Part shown: positions 47,758-59,720 of the stretch, piece after piece | Position numbering within the stretch: the stretch's first letter is position 1 | Layout: the number at the start of each line of letters is the position of its first letter | DNA from: Branchiostoma floridae | Taxonomy: Eukaryota; Chordata; Leptocardii; Amphioxiformes; Branchiostomatidae | DNA length: 64,000 nt | Assembly: GCF_000003815.2 (NCBI RefSeq) | Contig: NC_049992.1 | Location: 5,344,481 to 5,408,480, forward strand | Direction of reading: 5' to 3' | Program-made: the position numbers and the translations under genes | The notes under the pieces: model-generated | Told to the model about the DNA's origin: nothing | Seen by the model: only the letters and a program-made list of their open reading frames with translations | Databases searched by the model: none

Positions 47758-50700
47758 ATGAACGGCAAAGCGAAGTTGACAGTAATTTTCATACTGTGTG
47801 CAGGTAAGGCGAAATGTCCATAAACCATGCGTTTACACTTATTTAAATGAGAGGTGCGGCTGCATAAGAAAATTTTGCATATGTAACGTTATGTGAGTCT
47901 CGTGACCCACCTGTAACGTGGGGAGGGGGGCATAATTATTTTCCTAAATTTACGATGTTGTAAGGGTTTTATCTAACTAATTCTTAATTTAATTAACACA
48001 TAATTCAATATTTGTTTAGCATCATGGTCAAAATGGTTTATAATGAAGTTGTAGAGCTGTGTAATTTTAGGTACAACAAAAAGACATTTGTATTAGTACT
48101 TGTAAGGGTACTAAGGTACAGGTCAGGACTGGAGGACTTATAAGTACGTAACATTACCTGAAATACTATATATATGGGTACAATGTGAACGGTTAACAGC
48201 AGGATGTTCAGATGTACTAGATGCAGGCCTTTTAAAGTTTTATAAAAGGGTAAGTCAGCTGAGGTATCCATTTTTACACCTGGGTGGAGTGAGGAAAGTC
48301 CTTGGTCAGATGTTTAGTGCCTTTCCAAAGACACAGCACTGGTAGCCTGTGCCTGGTCACCATTATCTGCTGATTGGCTTTGGGGTGCTTTACCCGGCCC
48401 AGTGCTAAGGCACCAGTGTACAAAATATTTTTCTGAGCCAGGTTGCACAGTGTGCAACCTGTGGCAAAAAAAGGTTGCACAACTGAATTTCAAGTTGCAC
48501 CATGGTGACCTACAATTCACTAATTTAAAAAAAAAGGTACAATTACACTGCCTCAGTCCATTTATTTCTTCCAAGTAAGTTGACAATAAAATCAAGTTCT
48601 GAGGCACAAAATCTAAGTTGCACCCTGTGCAACCTGAGTTTAGAAGTAAGTTGCACCAAGCAAAAAGTGGTTGCAATTTGAAAGTGTGCAAGTGGGTAGT
48701 TTGCACGCTGGGCACCGACCTGCTTCTGTCAGCCTGTCTGATCAAGCTCCTTGGTCTGATTAGCTACCCTTCAAGATTTTTTTGCTAGAACTTGTAGTCG
48801 GCTTATTTACTTAGTTTACACTGGTAGCAGATGAAACCTATACATAAACCCAACGCCGTAAAAGTTCCCTGGCCTTCGCTGATTAACTGGCTGCGGCAGG
48901 CTACCCCTACAGTGCCGTAGAGAATACGGCGAGCACCCGATGGAATAGTCACCAGGCTACAGCACTGGTGGCATATCGGAATTCAATCCCCAGACCTCTG
49001 GGTTCTTGACCAAACACCTTATAAACCATTAAAATAACATAATGACAAAGCCGTTAGATGTAGATGGGATCTTCATCACCAGGCCACCAGCGCTGATATG
49101 ACTCATTATGAGGACAGCAAGTAGTCACTGTGATTTTTTATGAAAAAGTCTGACCATTCCAAACTCATATCTACTTGCTTGAGTAATTGCTATTAAATAA
49201 TTTGGAGTATGTTGAATGAATGTTGTGTGAAAAATATAGCCTACAAAATTGAAATTCTTAATGATATTTGTTCTGCTGTCCCTGGATGCCAGTGTACAGT
49301 GGCTATGTATCTGGAGGGCAGCTTTGGTGTCCAGTCAACTGTCCTGATGGAGTTGGAAATGTCCTCGTCTGGGACATAACATCTGGGCCTGCAAAGGAGG
49401 TAAGTGACAAACCCATTATTTTGGTAGGGTCTAGGGATAAACATGTTGTGTTTCCAATTTCAGACCTGAAAACATCAGGGTTGGTACATCATAGGTAGAG
49501 ATTGTCATTTTTTAATAGTTTTTTTGTTTTAGACTTTGGCCCAAACTTCAGTGATACTGGTCTGCATTTTACTGTGTCTCAACAGCCTCTGCTTGTAACA
49601 GGCTTCCAAGAATATTTCAAACGTGTTTGGGCATGCAGTTGAAAATCAGATTCGGACATCAGAATCGATGTTGCTGACATTAATTGTATGAGAGCAACAG
49701 TTTTTCTGCTGGCATTATGTATGCGACAAAAATGAACAAAATACGGTGTATCACCCTTGCTCTCAGCCCTCCCAAAGGAGCCCTAAAATCATACGCCCTC
49801 CAACCTTCTTTCATTGTAGCCTCCATAGCAGGCTCTCTGACTTTTTTGGCACTTTTGCTGGCCATTTCTTTTTGTACTGGGTCGCTGATTGCTGGCCTCT
49901 CTCATAGCCGTCCATTTTAGAGCCTGCATTTTTTCGGCGGTACAAAGTCATATTATAAAATGATTAGGGCGATTAACAAGGAGGTGCGAATTCCCTGCCT
50001 GCCGTGGACGGCTAATAAACTGCACGCATCTCCGCCGGACGCGGACAGTGCGCTGTCACGCCCCGTGTGCACTGACCCGACAATTCTCTAACGGTTTCGG
50101 GGTCAAACTGCTTTTTAAAAACACAGAAGTGAAACTTACCAGTTCGACGTTCTTTCGGTATGTCCGACGCCTTTGCTCGGGCTGAGCGCGTAGCGCATGA
50201 CAGATGGCGGCCGGGAGGAGCGTGTCGTCCGAGTTGTAAAATGCTTGCAGCCAACATGATAATTGCCTCTCCCGGTGTTGTGATTTATTCCTAACGTATG
50301 TGTTAATAGGGCAGATGAATGGCTAATCGTTATATAATATGACTTTGTACCGCCGAAAAAATGCAGGCTCTAAAATGGACGGCTATGAGAGGCCAGCAAT
50401 CAGCGACCCAGTACAAAAAGAAATGGCCAGCAAAAGTGCCAAAAAAGTCCATAGAGAGCCTGCTATGGAGGCTACTTTCATTGGGTGATCCGGTGATCCA
50501 ATCATCAGTCAGGTGGTTTGGTAGCCTGGGTAACATCCTATTTCTACCGGGGCTCCTTACACTCACTTCCCTAGGGGTAGCGAGTGTAAGGAGCCCCGGT
50601 AGAATACAGTATGGTACTCAGGTTAGTGGTTTGGGTGATATGAAATTTTTTAATTGCCATGTTCTCCATATCATCTTTCATCTGAGAAAACAGTGAAATT

Positions 50701-53260
50701 CTTCAGGTTTTAAGAATTTGGGTCTCAAAACACTCGTACAGACTCCCATTTAGACAAGTTCCATCTTTTAAATGATTAAACAATATGGTAAGATGATTTG
50801 TTTTTCCTTTTCAGGTGCACTATTGCATTGTTGGACAAAACTGTTCAACATCTCCCAGTACAAAACCATACACCATGATTGTGTATGTGCCCATGAACAC
50901 ATTCAGACAGCTGCAATGCGGGGTGGGGTCTCCCATTCTTCATAATAACACAGTTGTTGACTTAGCAGGTAAGATTTTAAGTAATTTCTTGCTAACCTTA
51001 ATTGTTTAATATTTTCTTGGGCGAGACATCCCTAATTGAATGTTCTTATTTTCTCTTGTGAAAGTAAATGCAAATCACGTCAAAGTTTTTATTGGACTGT
51101 TATTTGGACAATGATTGTAACAGATGCAATATAAAAGCAAATTATTAATTATGTAAGACTGGCTAGTTACATTCAACTTGACATAGTTACAATCTATACA
51201 CATAGACACATTGAGGTGCTGACTGTTCTGTATGTCTACTGCAGACTATACACAGTACCCATTTTCTCATTCTATGGTTTGTGTTTTGTGTAGAGGTACA
51301 CATGTGCATGGAGTGGCCTATACAGGGAGAAATATAGTGTTGGTACATTATGCATCTATCCACATTTGTACCTTTGGGTAATATTGTACAAGTCGTACAC
51401 TTAATCGTATGCATTAGTATACAGTAATTCTTTCTCCCTTATGATCAAAACTTGACATATTAAGAAATAGTACTGAGTACTCATGTTCTTTGCACATAGG
51501 GCACAGTCTCTAACTGACATGGTATATCACTTTTTTTCCAAAGTCATAACATCATAGCTTGTTGGGGATTTGAACCCAAGAACTCGAGCATCTGAGATTC
51601 TGACCCTTCAACTCATACCATTTAGTAATGTATGGACCACAAAAGAAATAATGGGTTTTTCAATATTCACATTGCATGTTTCATTTTAGCTTCTTATCTA
51701 CTGCAAGTGTACATCTCATGTCAGATGAAAGCTAAGTCAAATACAGTTTAAAATTCATTTTTTTTTTTAGTTTTGGGAGCAGTTAAAACTTTCCATGTGG
51801 CTGAAATCATTAGACCTTATAAAAATATATATTTTTGTCTCATTGCATGTGTTTTCAGACTGTTTTGAACTGCAGTTCAGCACCTGTGCTTATGGAACCC
51901 CGTGCCAGGTCTTCTGTCCTGTCTCTGCAAATGCAAGCTACAGAATCTGGAACAAGAATGGAGATGAGGTAAGTCTTAAACCATGTTGAAGCATAATGCG
52001 CATTGCAAGTTTTGTGCAGAAAGTACAAACTGTGTAAGACCTGGTTGTAAGGTTTGATTCGCTGACAATTGGTTAGATATGTAGTAGTACTCTTTTTTTT
52101 TTTAAATCTTAAACATCTTTTCCCGGACCTGTGACTTTGGGTTTTTCAGTCTAACTTACATGTATTTGCTCATTTTGCAGCTGCTTTGTACAATTTGCAT
52201 TATGGTTGAATTAAAAGATTGTCATGTATTAATCAAATCAAAAAGTTGTTGTTCTTAGATGTTGCCCATTTCACCATGAAATGTAATACTGTGTCTTTAT
52301 TGCAGTTTCAGCCCTGCAAGTCTGAAGACTGTCTGAGTGAGTTATCTGACAGCTGGAAACCAGATGGTGGCAACTCTACCATCCTGCCTGTGCGTCTTCA
52401 TGCAGGAGGGATTCATGAGTGTCGTGCGGATGATGATTTTGGAAACTTGAAGCTGACATACATCTACATGACAGGTCAGTCATCTTACTGATATGTATAC
52501 TTCTGTGCAGGTAAGATTGGGGCTGTGCAGGTATTTCTTTAAATGTCAGTCTGAATCTAGCCTTATACTTCCCCATGTAAATGCATCTAGATTTTGGTTA
52601 GAATCGGTTTATGAATCATTTCAAACCACTGTAATATAAATTAGTCACTTACATGTATTATATAATAATAACCATCACCACAACATACATACAAAACATG
52701 TTTTGTAGTATTTCATATCCTTTGCATTGTACAAGTTTACTACACTTGTAATGTAAGTGTGGCTAGTAGCAGCCATTACTACAATGTCTTAGTGTTCATA
52801 CAATGAAGGAGCATCCATTTGTTGTTTTCTTTTTACAAAATTTAAAATATTGCTAATGTTAAGAGCGTTCAATGCAAAATAATGTACTAAAAGGGAAAAT
52901 ATCAAAAACAGCTATGACAAAAACAAGACAAATGAATCATGTAAAATAGTCGTTTACAAGCAAGTCACATATCCTTAAATCTGAACAGCTCCACCAGGTG
53001 AGGATGATGATAAGGAGATGAAGACGACAACAGCTGAACCAGCAACCACCCTCACAATTCCATCTCGCACAGGAGCCGAGACCACCACTGGAGCCCAGCT
53101 GACCAAGGCAGTTCCCATGATGGCTCCTGCTGGAGGAATTGGTGTGGTCCAAGTCATTTCAAACATTGTTATTGGCCTTATATTGTTTGTTACTATAGTA
53201 ATAATAATCTACTGGAAAATACTGTTACGGAAGCAAGCTTCTGCAATCTATAATGCGTGA
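47758..53260 (+). CDS. Type I membrane protein with two Ig-like regions, 285 aa
   Basis: Exons: 47758-47803, 49293-49399, 50815-50968, 51859-51968, 52306-52474, 52989-53260; they sum to 286 codons with consistent phases and GT-AG sites. Exon 1 is a signal peptide (MNGKAKLTVIFILCA). Exons 2-3 form one Ig-like region (LWCPVNCPD, VLVWDI, VHYCIVG) and exons 4-5 another (CPVSANASYRIWNK, GIHECRADDDFG), each split by a phase 0 intron. Exon 6 encodes an acidic and Thr-rich stalk, a TM (IVIGLILFVTIVIIIYW) and a short basic tail ending SAIYNA. I do not recognise the family. A cell-surface adhesion or recognition role is inferred from the layout only. Confidence 0.75.
49816..50475. mobile_element. Foldback element with about 142-bp arms
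   Basis: Arms 49816-49957 and about 50330-50475 are near-perfect reverse complements (GTAGCCTCCATAGCAGG ... ATGCAGGCTCTAAAATGGAC). They enclose about 370 bp of unrelated, GC-richer DNA. The element lies in the second intron of the Ig-like membrane protein gene. Confidence 0.75.
50140..50257 (-). pseudogene. Captured first exon with mitochondrial-presequence-like coding
   Basis: Within the foldback element, the minus strand has an ATG at 50257 and 39 codons rich in Arg, Ala and Ser, with no acidic residue before residue 32. It starts MLAASILQLGRHAPPGRHLS and ends in a strong donor GTAAGT. This looks like exon 1 of a nuclear gene for a mitochondrial protein. No following exon was found on the minus strand nearby, so it is probably a captured fragment; the parent gene is not recognised. 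Confidence 0.4.
50544..50602. repeat. Perfect 21-bp-arm hairpin
   Basis: CTACCGGGGCTCCTTACACT at the left arm is mirrored exactly at 50582-50602 around a 17-base loop. It sits just beyond the foldback element. Confidence 0.8.
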
Positions 53261-54487
53261 CCTACTTTATTTAGATTAGGCCGCACAAATCTTATTTGTT
53301 GGCTCTCAGATTTTTAGGCAAAGAGGGTAAACTGAAATATTACCATGGAAACAGAGCGTGGGAGTGCAGTTTCCAGGAGTAGTATGATACAAGTTTTCCT
53401 CCCAGACTTCTCGTTTATCTTGACTGAAAGCTACATTTTTACTGTAACATCAAAATGGCTGAGAAACAAGGAACAGAAATGGAGCGACTGATATATTTGA
53501 GAAAATAGTTGAAATTAGGGAAGCAATATCATAAGTTTAAAGTGGAATTTTTTAGCCCAGGGGCTAATTGCATTAGTAACAAGAAAAAGATGACAAGCAA
53601 CATATAGAGAACAATATAATAGCTGTTGACTGTAAATCCAATCATAGAAGAACTTGTTGCAACTTTTAAATTTTGATAATGTTTGAGGTCTGTGCTTTGA
53701 AATGCATTGTTACAGTTAAGAGAAAAATAGATTTTAGAGCCCTGTTATATTGTGGACATGTCAATCATGTATCCAAAGCAATGTACAGTTGTACCTGGTT
53801 TTATCCTGATGCACTTTTTAGCTCTTTTAGGGAGATGGCAATAGTCAATACCAGTTGGATAGAATATTTTGATAGAATGTGGTTGTAATGCTGTTTATAA
53901 AATCCAATGGCATACTATGCTGCTCTGGGACTGTTGCAAAGATGCAGTCACGAAGAATTTGATATGAAGAAGACCTATATTTATTGTAACATTCTCAATG
54001 TTGTACATTTTTTCACCACAAGAATGTACTTTTTTACTTTTGCTTTCAATGAAATGGTGTAAAGACATTATTGAAGAAAACACTGACAAGATTTATAATG
54101 ATTAAAGTACATACATGTATGTTGTTATGATAGTTTTAAGTTAAAAGTGTAAAAGAGTATGTGACTACAATATCTTATTTACTAGATACAATTGTAGTTG
54201 AGCTTGGTTGTGCTTAGTTGAAATCTACATGTATGCAGCTATATTTGCATTTGTAATTTGATAACTGTAGATGTCAGAAGGTTTGTTTGACAGTTAAGAT
54301 TTATCAGACGTAAACATCTTCGAGATTCTTTGTTAAAATATAGATATGTATGTCAAACATGTTTGGACAGAGAGCTAAAGCAAATGTTCGACTCAGTATT
54401 TTGACAATGGTGGTCAGGCATTGGTTTTTTGGGGTAGAGGGAGGATATCACAGTTGGCATCTGTGCCAAAAATCCACAGTTGTAAGA

Positions 54488-54493
54488 AATAAA
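54488..54493 (+). terminator. Poly(A) signal candidate of the Ig-like membrane protein gene
   Basis: First AATAAA that I saw after the stop at 53260, which would give a 3' UTR of about 1.2 kb. Confidence 0.4.
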
Positions 54494-55869
54494 AACAACT
54501 TGAAGGCTTTAAATCATTGATAACCATTTTTTGCTGTAATTTTATGTTAAATCTGGATAGTATAGGGATTACTGTGTTGGAAGGTCTCTATACTTGAATT
54601 AGTTGTACAAAATGACTTTTCCCCATCACTAGTTGGCTGCTTTTGAGCCTGCAGGACCAATCCAATGGCTATAATTGGGGGTGGTTGATTTTACCTACGA
54701 TTCACCTGCGATCATTGTGCGATTTACGGGGTATGCTATCGCATTCGCAGGTACATCACACGATGTATAGGACCGGGGCTTGAAGAAGCTTCAGAATACT
54801 ACTTTGTTGTCAAAAACAATAGCCATCTTTCGCTTCTACTTCATTCAGGTGATATTTTTATAAATTTGAAAGCGCTTAATGAAGTCCAAGAATGCACAGT
54901 TTAGTAAGTTTAAAGTAAAATCAATGATGATGAATCCAAACTTTTGAAATGACTAAACTTTTTTTTATCAATAGTCTTTCATAATCTGGGGTTCTACCAT
55001 TATGTAGCCACAAACATCAGTTGGGAAATCAGTATTTTTTGTTTGGTAATAGTGTAGGTTGTCATGGGCATTCTTCTTTGGGGTCCTTAACTATGTAAAT
55101 TCCCATGGGCAAAATCGAAAAACTGTGTTTTGGTTTCAATCTCCATTAGTGGCTGATGCCTCACTATTCTTCCTGGATTCCGGATGAATGATGTAAAGAC
55201 CCGGGTAGCTGACATGAGAGGCATTAGGGTGATTGGTATTGAATCACCAACTCCAGACCGAAGGATTTGCACCAATTGGCACACTGGGGCATGCCCTTAC
55301 TCTTTTTCGAAAGGTCTGTTGGGTTCTTTAACATGCGTGGGTTGTGATACTTGTAGACCACAACTGAATGATTCCTTCTTACCTTTACTTAATTTAGGGG
55401 AGGCATCTTAGCAAAAGCCCCAGCACCGCGTCAAGGTGTACCTCCATTGCTGAGGGAATTTGGGACGTCATCCTGCCCACAACCACCAACTTCTCAACAT
55501 TATAGACAACAGAACAGCAATATTTCAAGTCTTGAGTGTCACTTGGCTCACAGATATTTACAGTCAGATTTTACAGCTGTAAAATTGGAAGGTCAGAATA
55601 TTCAAACAGTTTGAATACTTTTATTGTCTGTCTAACAGAGGAGAAACCGATATAATTCTGAATCTTATTGCAAAGAATGTTTTAAATTTGCATGTCTAAA
55701 TTTTTAAGATTTGAGCCAGGTGCGCACTAAACACAACGTTATATGCAGAGACTGTTGGTGGCCATGTCAGGATGCGCGTCAATGCTGCCGAAAATGAGTA
55801 CCAATTAGAATTAGTCAATTTATTTCATACAAGACGAGTGGGTAATCCCTTTAACTTTAGAAAATTGTT
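54494..55869. other. Intergenic, no gene seen
   Basis: A stretch at 55140-55440 has slightly higher GC and short open frames on both strands, but no splice-bounded exon or known domain. It may be an unidentified repeat. Confidence 0.4.
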
Positions 55870-56372
55870 AAAATTGCGGCACAACCACTTAGAAAAAATT
55901 GCTGTAGCATTAAAGTTACGGCACAGCCACAAAAAGTCAAAATAGTTGCTGTAACAGTAAAGTCACGGCACAACCACGAACACAAAATCGTCGTTGTAGC
56001 AGTTAAGTCACGGCACAATCACGTAGTCAAAATCGTCGTTGTAGCAGTAAAGTCACAGCACAACCACCAAGACAAAATCGTCGCTGTAGCAGTAAAGTCA
56101 CGGCACAACCACGAAGACAAAATCGTCGCTGTAGCAAGTTGCAGTACAACCACAAAGACAAAATCGTCGTTGTAGCAGTAAAGTCACGGCACAACCACGA
56201 AGACAAAATCGTCGTTGTAGCTAGTTGCAGTACAACCACAAAGACAAAATCGTCGTTGTAGCAGTAAAGTCGCGGCACAACCACTAAGACAAAATCGTCG
56301 CTGTAGCAGTCACGACACAACCACGAAGACAAAATCGTCGTTGTAGCAAGTTGCAGTACAACCACAAAGACG
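55870..56372. repeat. Minisatellite with 45-bp and 41-bp units
   Basis: Tandem array of GTAGCAGTAAAGTCACGGCA-type 45-bp units, interspersed with a 41-bp variant containing AAGTTGCAGTACAACC. Units share ACAAAATCGTCG. The left end is more diverged. The open frame on the minus strand is a by-product of the 45-bp period. Confidence 0.9.
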
Positions 56373-56985
56373 TCGGGAAGCAATAAACCGATCCTAACTG
56401 CCCATCACAATTAGCGCTTCAGCACGTCAAGAGAATGACAATTATTAGTGAAGCCAATGAGATATAGAGAGTCTATAGGTCCGTCATATATTTGCATTTC
56501 TATGCTTTTATTTTCCATCCTAACCGAGGTAGGTTTAGTACATGTGCTTTAATGTTTCGCAGTAATACCATCATCAAATGATTAAGAATGGTTGATAGAA
56601 GTAGATATTAAAAAACAGAACTGTTCCGGTTCTAAAGGTACCAACTTCTGTCCGCCGGCGCTTGAATTAGTTAGATTGTATCCGTCAATAAGTATATGTT
56701 AGTTACTTCTCGAAATTAAAGTTCGTTATACTGAGACAAATCTCAATAGATATACAAGTACCATTGTACCGTTGTGTATGTAACTAACTGACTTAACGTA
56801 TTGTGCTTAGCTTTCGATCACTATATTAGCCTGTGTTTACACAATCCCTCGCTGGCTGGGGTTAATGAGCGGCGGCAATTGTAGGGCCGGCCGCTAGGGA
56901 GCGCGATTTGGCCAGGCTAGTCCAATAGTATCCAATAGGAAACAAAAGTAAGACAAAGTCAGGACAATATTTTTTGTTTGATTCA

Positions 56986-57517
56986 TTAAAGGGGCATTCC
57001 ACTCCACACGGGAGTGTTATTTTCCGATAGATATCAATTTTAGGAAGTGATAACTGCATACGACTTCACATTATACGATAAAGTACCCAGTTGCTCCGCA
57101 TGCCTCAAAAGCATTCAGTCTTCTACTAAACTCCCCAAGTACCCTCTAATTGAATAAATCCTATGGCTGTATACAATGCAGAACTTTTAGGTAAGGTTAC
57201 CAAACTAATTTCAGTTCGCTAAGAAATTTCGTATTGTTCTTGTATTCTTTGCTATCTTAAGAGAAATTTGCCTTCTCGGTGTGCTCAGCGTACCTCATTT
57301 ATTCCGAAAATATGTACGATAAACAAAGTGTCTATGCGTATAGGGAATACATGGGTAGGGTCTGCATGGGTTTAGTGAGTGTCATTATTGTTTTATAAAA
57401 CACACATCACGTAATTCATCCTAAGGTGAATTCCACAAATTTTGGCTGATTATGTATTCATTGACACATTATTTATTGGAAAACAAGACTCCCTTCTGGA
57501 GTGGAATGCCCCTTTAA
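56986..57517. mobile_element. MITE flanked by TTAA, piggyBac-like
   Basis: Both ends are TTAAAGGGGCATTCCACTCC in inverse orientation, with about 30 bp of inverted similarity (roughly 27 of 30). TTAA at each edge fits the target site of piggyBac transposons. No transposase frame is present in 532 bp. Confidence 0.75.
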
Positions 57518-57772
57518 TTACAGACACCGGGTAGCGTTATGTAGTGTGCTTTGTTCGCTTTGTATTGTACATATTGTATGATAGCTTGTTGCATCTGTAA
57601 CCTTCATCAACATAACTGTAACGTTGATTTGATAGGCTTTTCTCTCTTTCATAGATTGTCTGATATCGATCCCGCTCTATGCAAATTAGCGTAGTAAGCA
57701 TTTGTAGTCTTCCATAATCAAACGAAAACCTGCTAAACCAGTTTTATTGCCAGCTGTCCACTCATTAGCCAT

Positions 57773-57780
57773 ATAAAAGA
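57773..57780 (+). promoter_or_regulatory. TATA box of the zinc-finger gene
   Basis: TATAAAAG. Transcription would start near 57803-57810. A noncoding first exon would end at 57885, followed by GTAAGC, and splice to the acceptor just before 58762. Confidence 0.55.
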
Positions 57781-57908
57781 TCTAGACTAACCCACGCTGA
57801 CACTGTGATTCCAGACTCTTTGGACCGCTGTTGCAACCGAAACATTCGAATTCCGCCGTCTCTTGGTTCGGACCGTTCTATTTCGGTAAGCACACTGGCT
57901 GTTGTTTT

Positions 57909-58085
57909 GTCTAGTGGTACGCTGGTGTCGTCTAGTGGTGAGTATTGTAGTCTCCATTTTCATTTAATTTCCATTGCGTAGAGTAACCTTTATGTAACTT
58001 TATTGTCTAGTGGTACGCTAGTGTCGTCTAGTGGTGAGTATTGTAGTCTCCATTGTCGTTTTAGTTCCTTTGCGTAGAGTCATAG
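57909..58085. repeat. Tandem duplication, 96-bp period
   Basis: GTCTAGTGGTACGCTGGTGT and about 60 following bases recur at 58005 with few changes. The motif TCGTCTAGTGGTGAGTAT resembles a tRNA D-arm region. It lies in the first intron of the zinc-finger gene. Confidence 0.7.
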
Positions 58086-58228
58086 TCTGCATAGACTGAC
58101 AGTAGTAGGTACGCATAACAGCAAGCCACTACCAACAGTTTCCCTGTCACCCCTGGAGCATTTTTTGTAGATCTATATACAGCATGATTTTTTTCTTGGA
58201 CAAATTGCGATGTGGTCTCTCTTTAAGG

Positions 58229-58460
58229 CCCCCTTTCCACTAGACGGCGATCGCGCTGCGCTCTCACTGCGACCTAAATAGGATTTGTGTAACACTGGTG
58301 TGACTCAAGTGTGACTAGTCGACTGAGAAGACAACAAAACACAGAAAGTGTAAAAAGATTCGTTTCTTTCCTATACATTCCGTTTAGGGGTACGTCAAAT
58401 TTTAGGTCGAAGAGAGAGAGAGAGAGCGAGCGGCGACAGCGTTGTCCTAGTGGAAAGGGG
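58229..58460. mobile_element. Short TIR element
   Basis: CCCCCTTTCCACTAG at 58229 is mirrored by CTAGTGGAAAGGGG ending at 58460. The interior has GCGATCGCGCTGCG against a similar inverse stretch. Intronic in the zinc-finger gene. Confidence 0.65.
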
Positions 58461-58504
58461 ATATAACGACACTCGTGTGTAAGCCACATTTACATACATA
58501 TAAT

Positions 58505-58605
58505 GTTAGTACCCTCGGCCCTGGCGGAGAAGTGATGCCACTTTTGTGCACTTTAAACGTGCACAAAAGTAGCATCACTTCTCCGCCAGGGCCGACGGTA
58601 CTAAC
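58505..58605. mobile_element. Near-perfect palindrome (hairpin MITE)
   Basis: Arms of about 46 bp (GTTAGTACC...CGGCCCTGGCGG...CTTTTGTGCAC) enclose a short AT loop near 58550-58558. It lies 157 bp before the coding exon of the zinc-finger gene. Confidence 0.8.
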
Positions 58606-58772
58606 AGATGACGTAACCTAGCCTGAAAAGTGATGAGATGTTGCATAGGAACGTTTTACCAACATGCCATCCTGATGTGTCATTTTTGTTGGGTCATGCT
58701 TTTATGTGATTTGTGACGAATTATTCTGAACCAAGATGTAACTTCTATTTCTTACACAGCCATTCGACCATC

Positions 58773-59720
58773 ATGGAAAACAGGCCTGTGATTACTCAAG
58801 GCTTAGTTGAGAATGCGGAAGAACTAGGACGATGCTTCAACTTGGCGACCAACAGCATGGAGATACAGATTCAGTCGAACACTTGTGGTCGAACGCACCT
58901 GGAATCGCACAGTACAGAAGCGGGGGATCAGACAAGGCCTGAGAATCTCCACAAGTGTGAGGAGTGCAGTAGGCACTTCACTAAGCAGTGCCTTCTGAAG
59001 AGACACATGCAGCGTGTACACACCAAAGAGAAACCGTTCCATTGCGATCATGAGGGGTGTGACGAGCAGTTCCGTCTCTTTGTTGAGCTAAAGAGACACA
59101 TGCGGGTTCACGCCAAACCGTTCCAGTGTCAGGAGTGTGATAAGCAGTTCCTTAGGTTAGGTCTGCTAAAAAAGCACATGGTATCTCACAGCGACCAGAC
59201 ACCGTTCCAGTGCGATCATCATGGGTGTGGCAAGCAGTTTCGTCGGAAGGGCGAGCTAAAGAAACACCTGCTAACTCATACCGACGTTAAACCGTATCAG
59301 TGTGAGGTATGTGGTAAACAGTCACGTTTGATGGGTGATCTAAAGAAACACATGCTGACTCACACCGGTGAGAAACCGCATCGCTGCGAGGAGTGCGGGA
59401 AGCAGTTCACCCAGACAGCTAGTCTAAAGAAGCACTTGAGGTCTCACACAGGCGAGAAACCGTTTCAATGTGAGAAGTGTGGCATGCAGTTTACCCAGAT
59501 GGGGTCTCTGAAAGTCCACGCGCGGACTCACACAGATGAGAAGCCATACATGTGTGAGACGTGTGGCAAGCGGTGCAGGCAACTGAGTAACCTGAAGGAA
59601 CACATGATGACTCACACAGGTGAGAAACCTTACATCTGCCAGGTGTGTGGCAGGCAGGTGAGACACATGTCTGCGCTGAAGAAACACATCATGAGGAATC
59701 ACGCCAGCAAACAGGTATAG
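58773..59720 (+). CDS. C2H2 zinc-finger protein, nine fingers, 315 aa
   Basis: The frame is open from 58713, but an acceptor TTCTTACACAG at 58751-58761 shows that the exon starts at 58762. The first ATG inside it (58773, context ACCATCATGG) is the likely start: MENRPVITQG. Residues 1-60 carry no domain. From about residue 62 come nine C2H2 fingers to the end, most with TGEKP/THTDEKP-like linkers and an LKKH core. Fingers 2 and 4 have the longer CDHxGC spacing. The coding region lies in one exon. It is likely a DNA-binding nuclear protein; targets are unknown. The neighbour on the other strand (DDAH) converges on it. Confidence 0.85.
   Translation: MENRPVITQGLVENAEELGRCFNLATNSMEIQIQSNTCGRTHLESHSTEAGDQTRPENLHKCEECSRHFTKQCLLKRHMQRVHTKEKPFHCDHEGCDEQFRLFVELKRHMRVHAKPFQCQECDKQFLRLGLLKKHMVSHSDQTPFQCDHHGCGKQFRRKGELKKHLLTHTDVKPYQCEVCGKQSRLMGDLKKHMLTHTGEKPHRCEECGKQFTQTASLKKHLRSHTGEKPFQCEKCGMQFTQMGSLKVHARTHTDEKPYMCETCGKRCRQLSNLKEHMMTHTGEKPYICQVCGRQVRHMSALKKHIMRNHASKQV

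Noticed and set aside
49680-50696. Overlapping small frames in the foldback arms
   Set aside because: The arms are non-coding repeats; frames on both arms mirror each other without domain or start context.
55870-56372. CRISPR-like array
   Set aside because: Units are contiguous without unique spacers, and the DNA is eukaryotic.
56027-56383. Minus-strand frame with 15-residue repeats
   Set aside because: Period of the minisatellite; 41-bp units break the frame and there is no start context or splice site.
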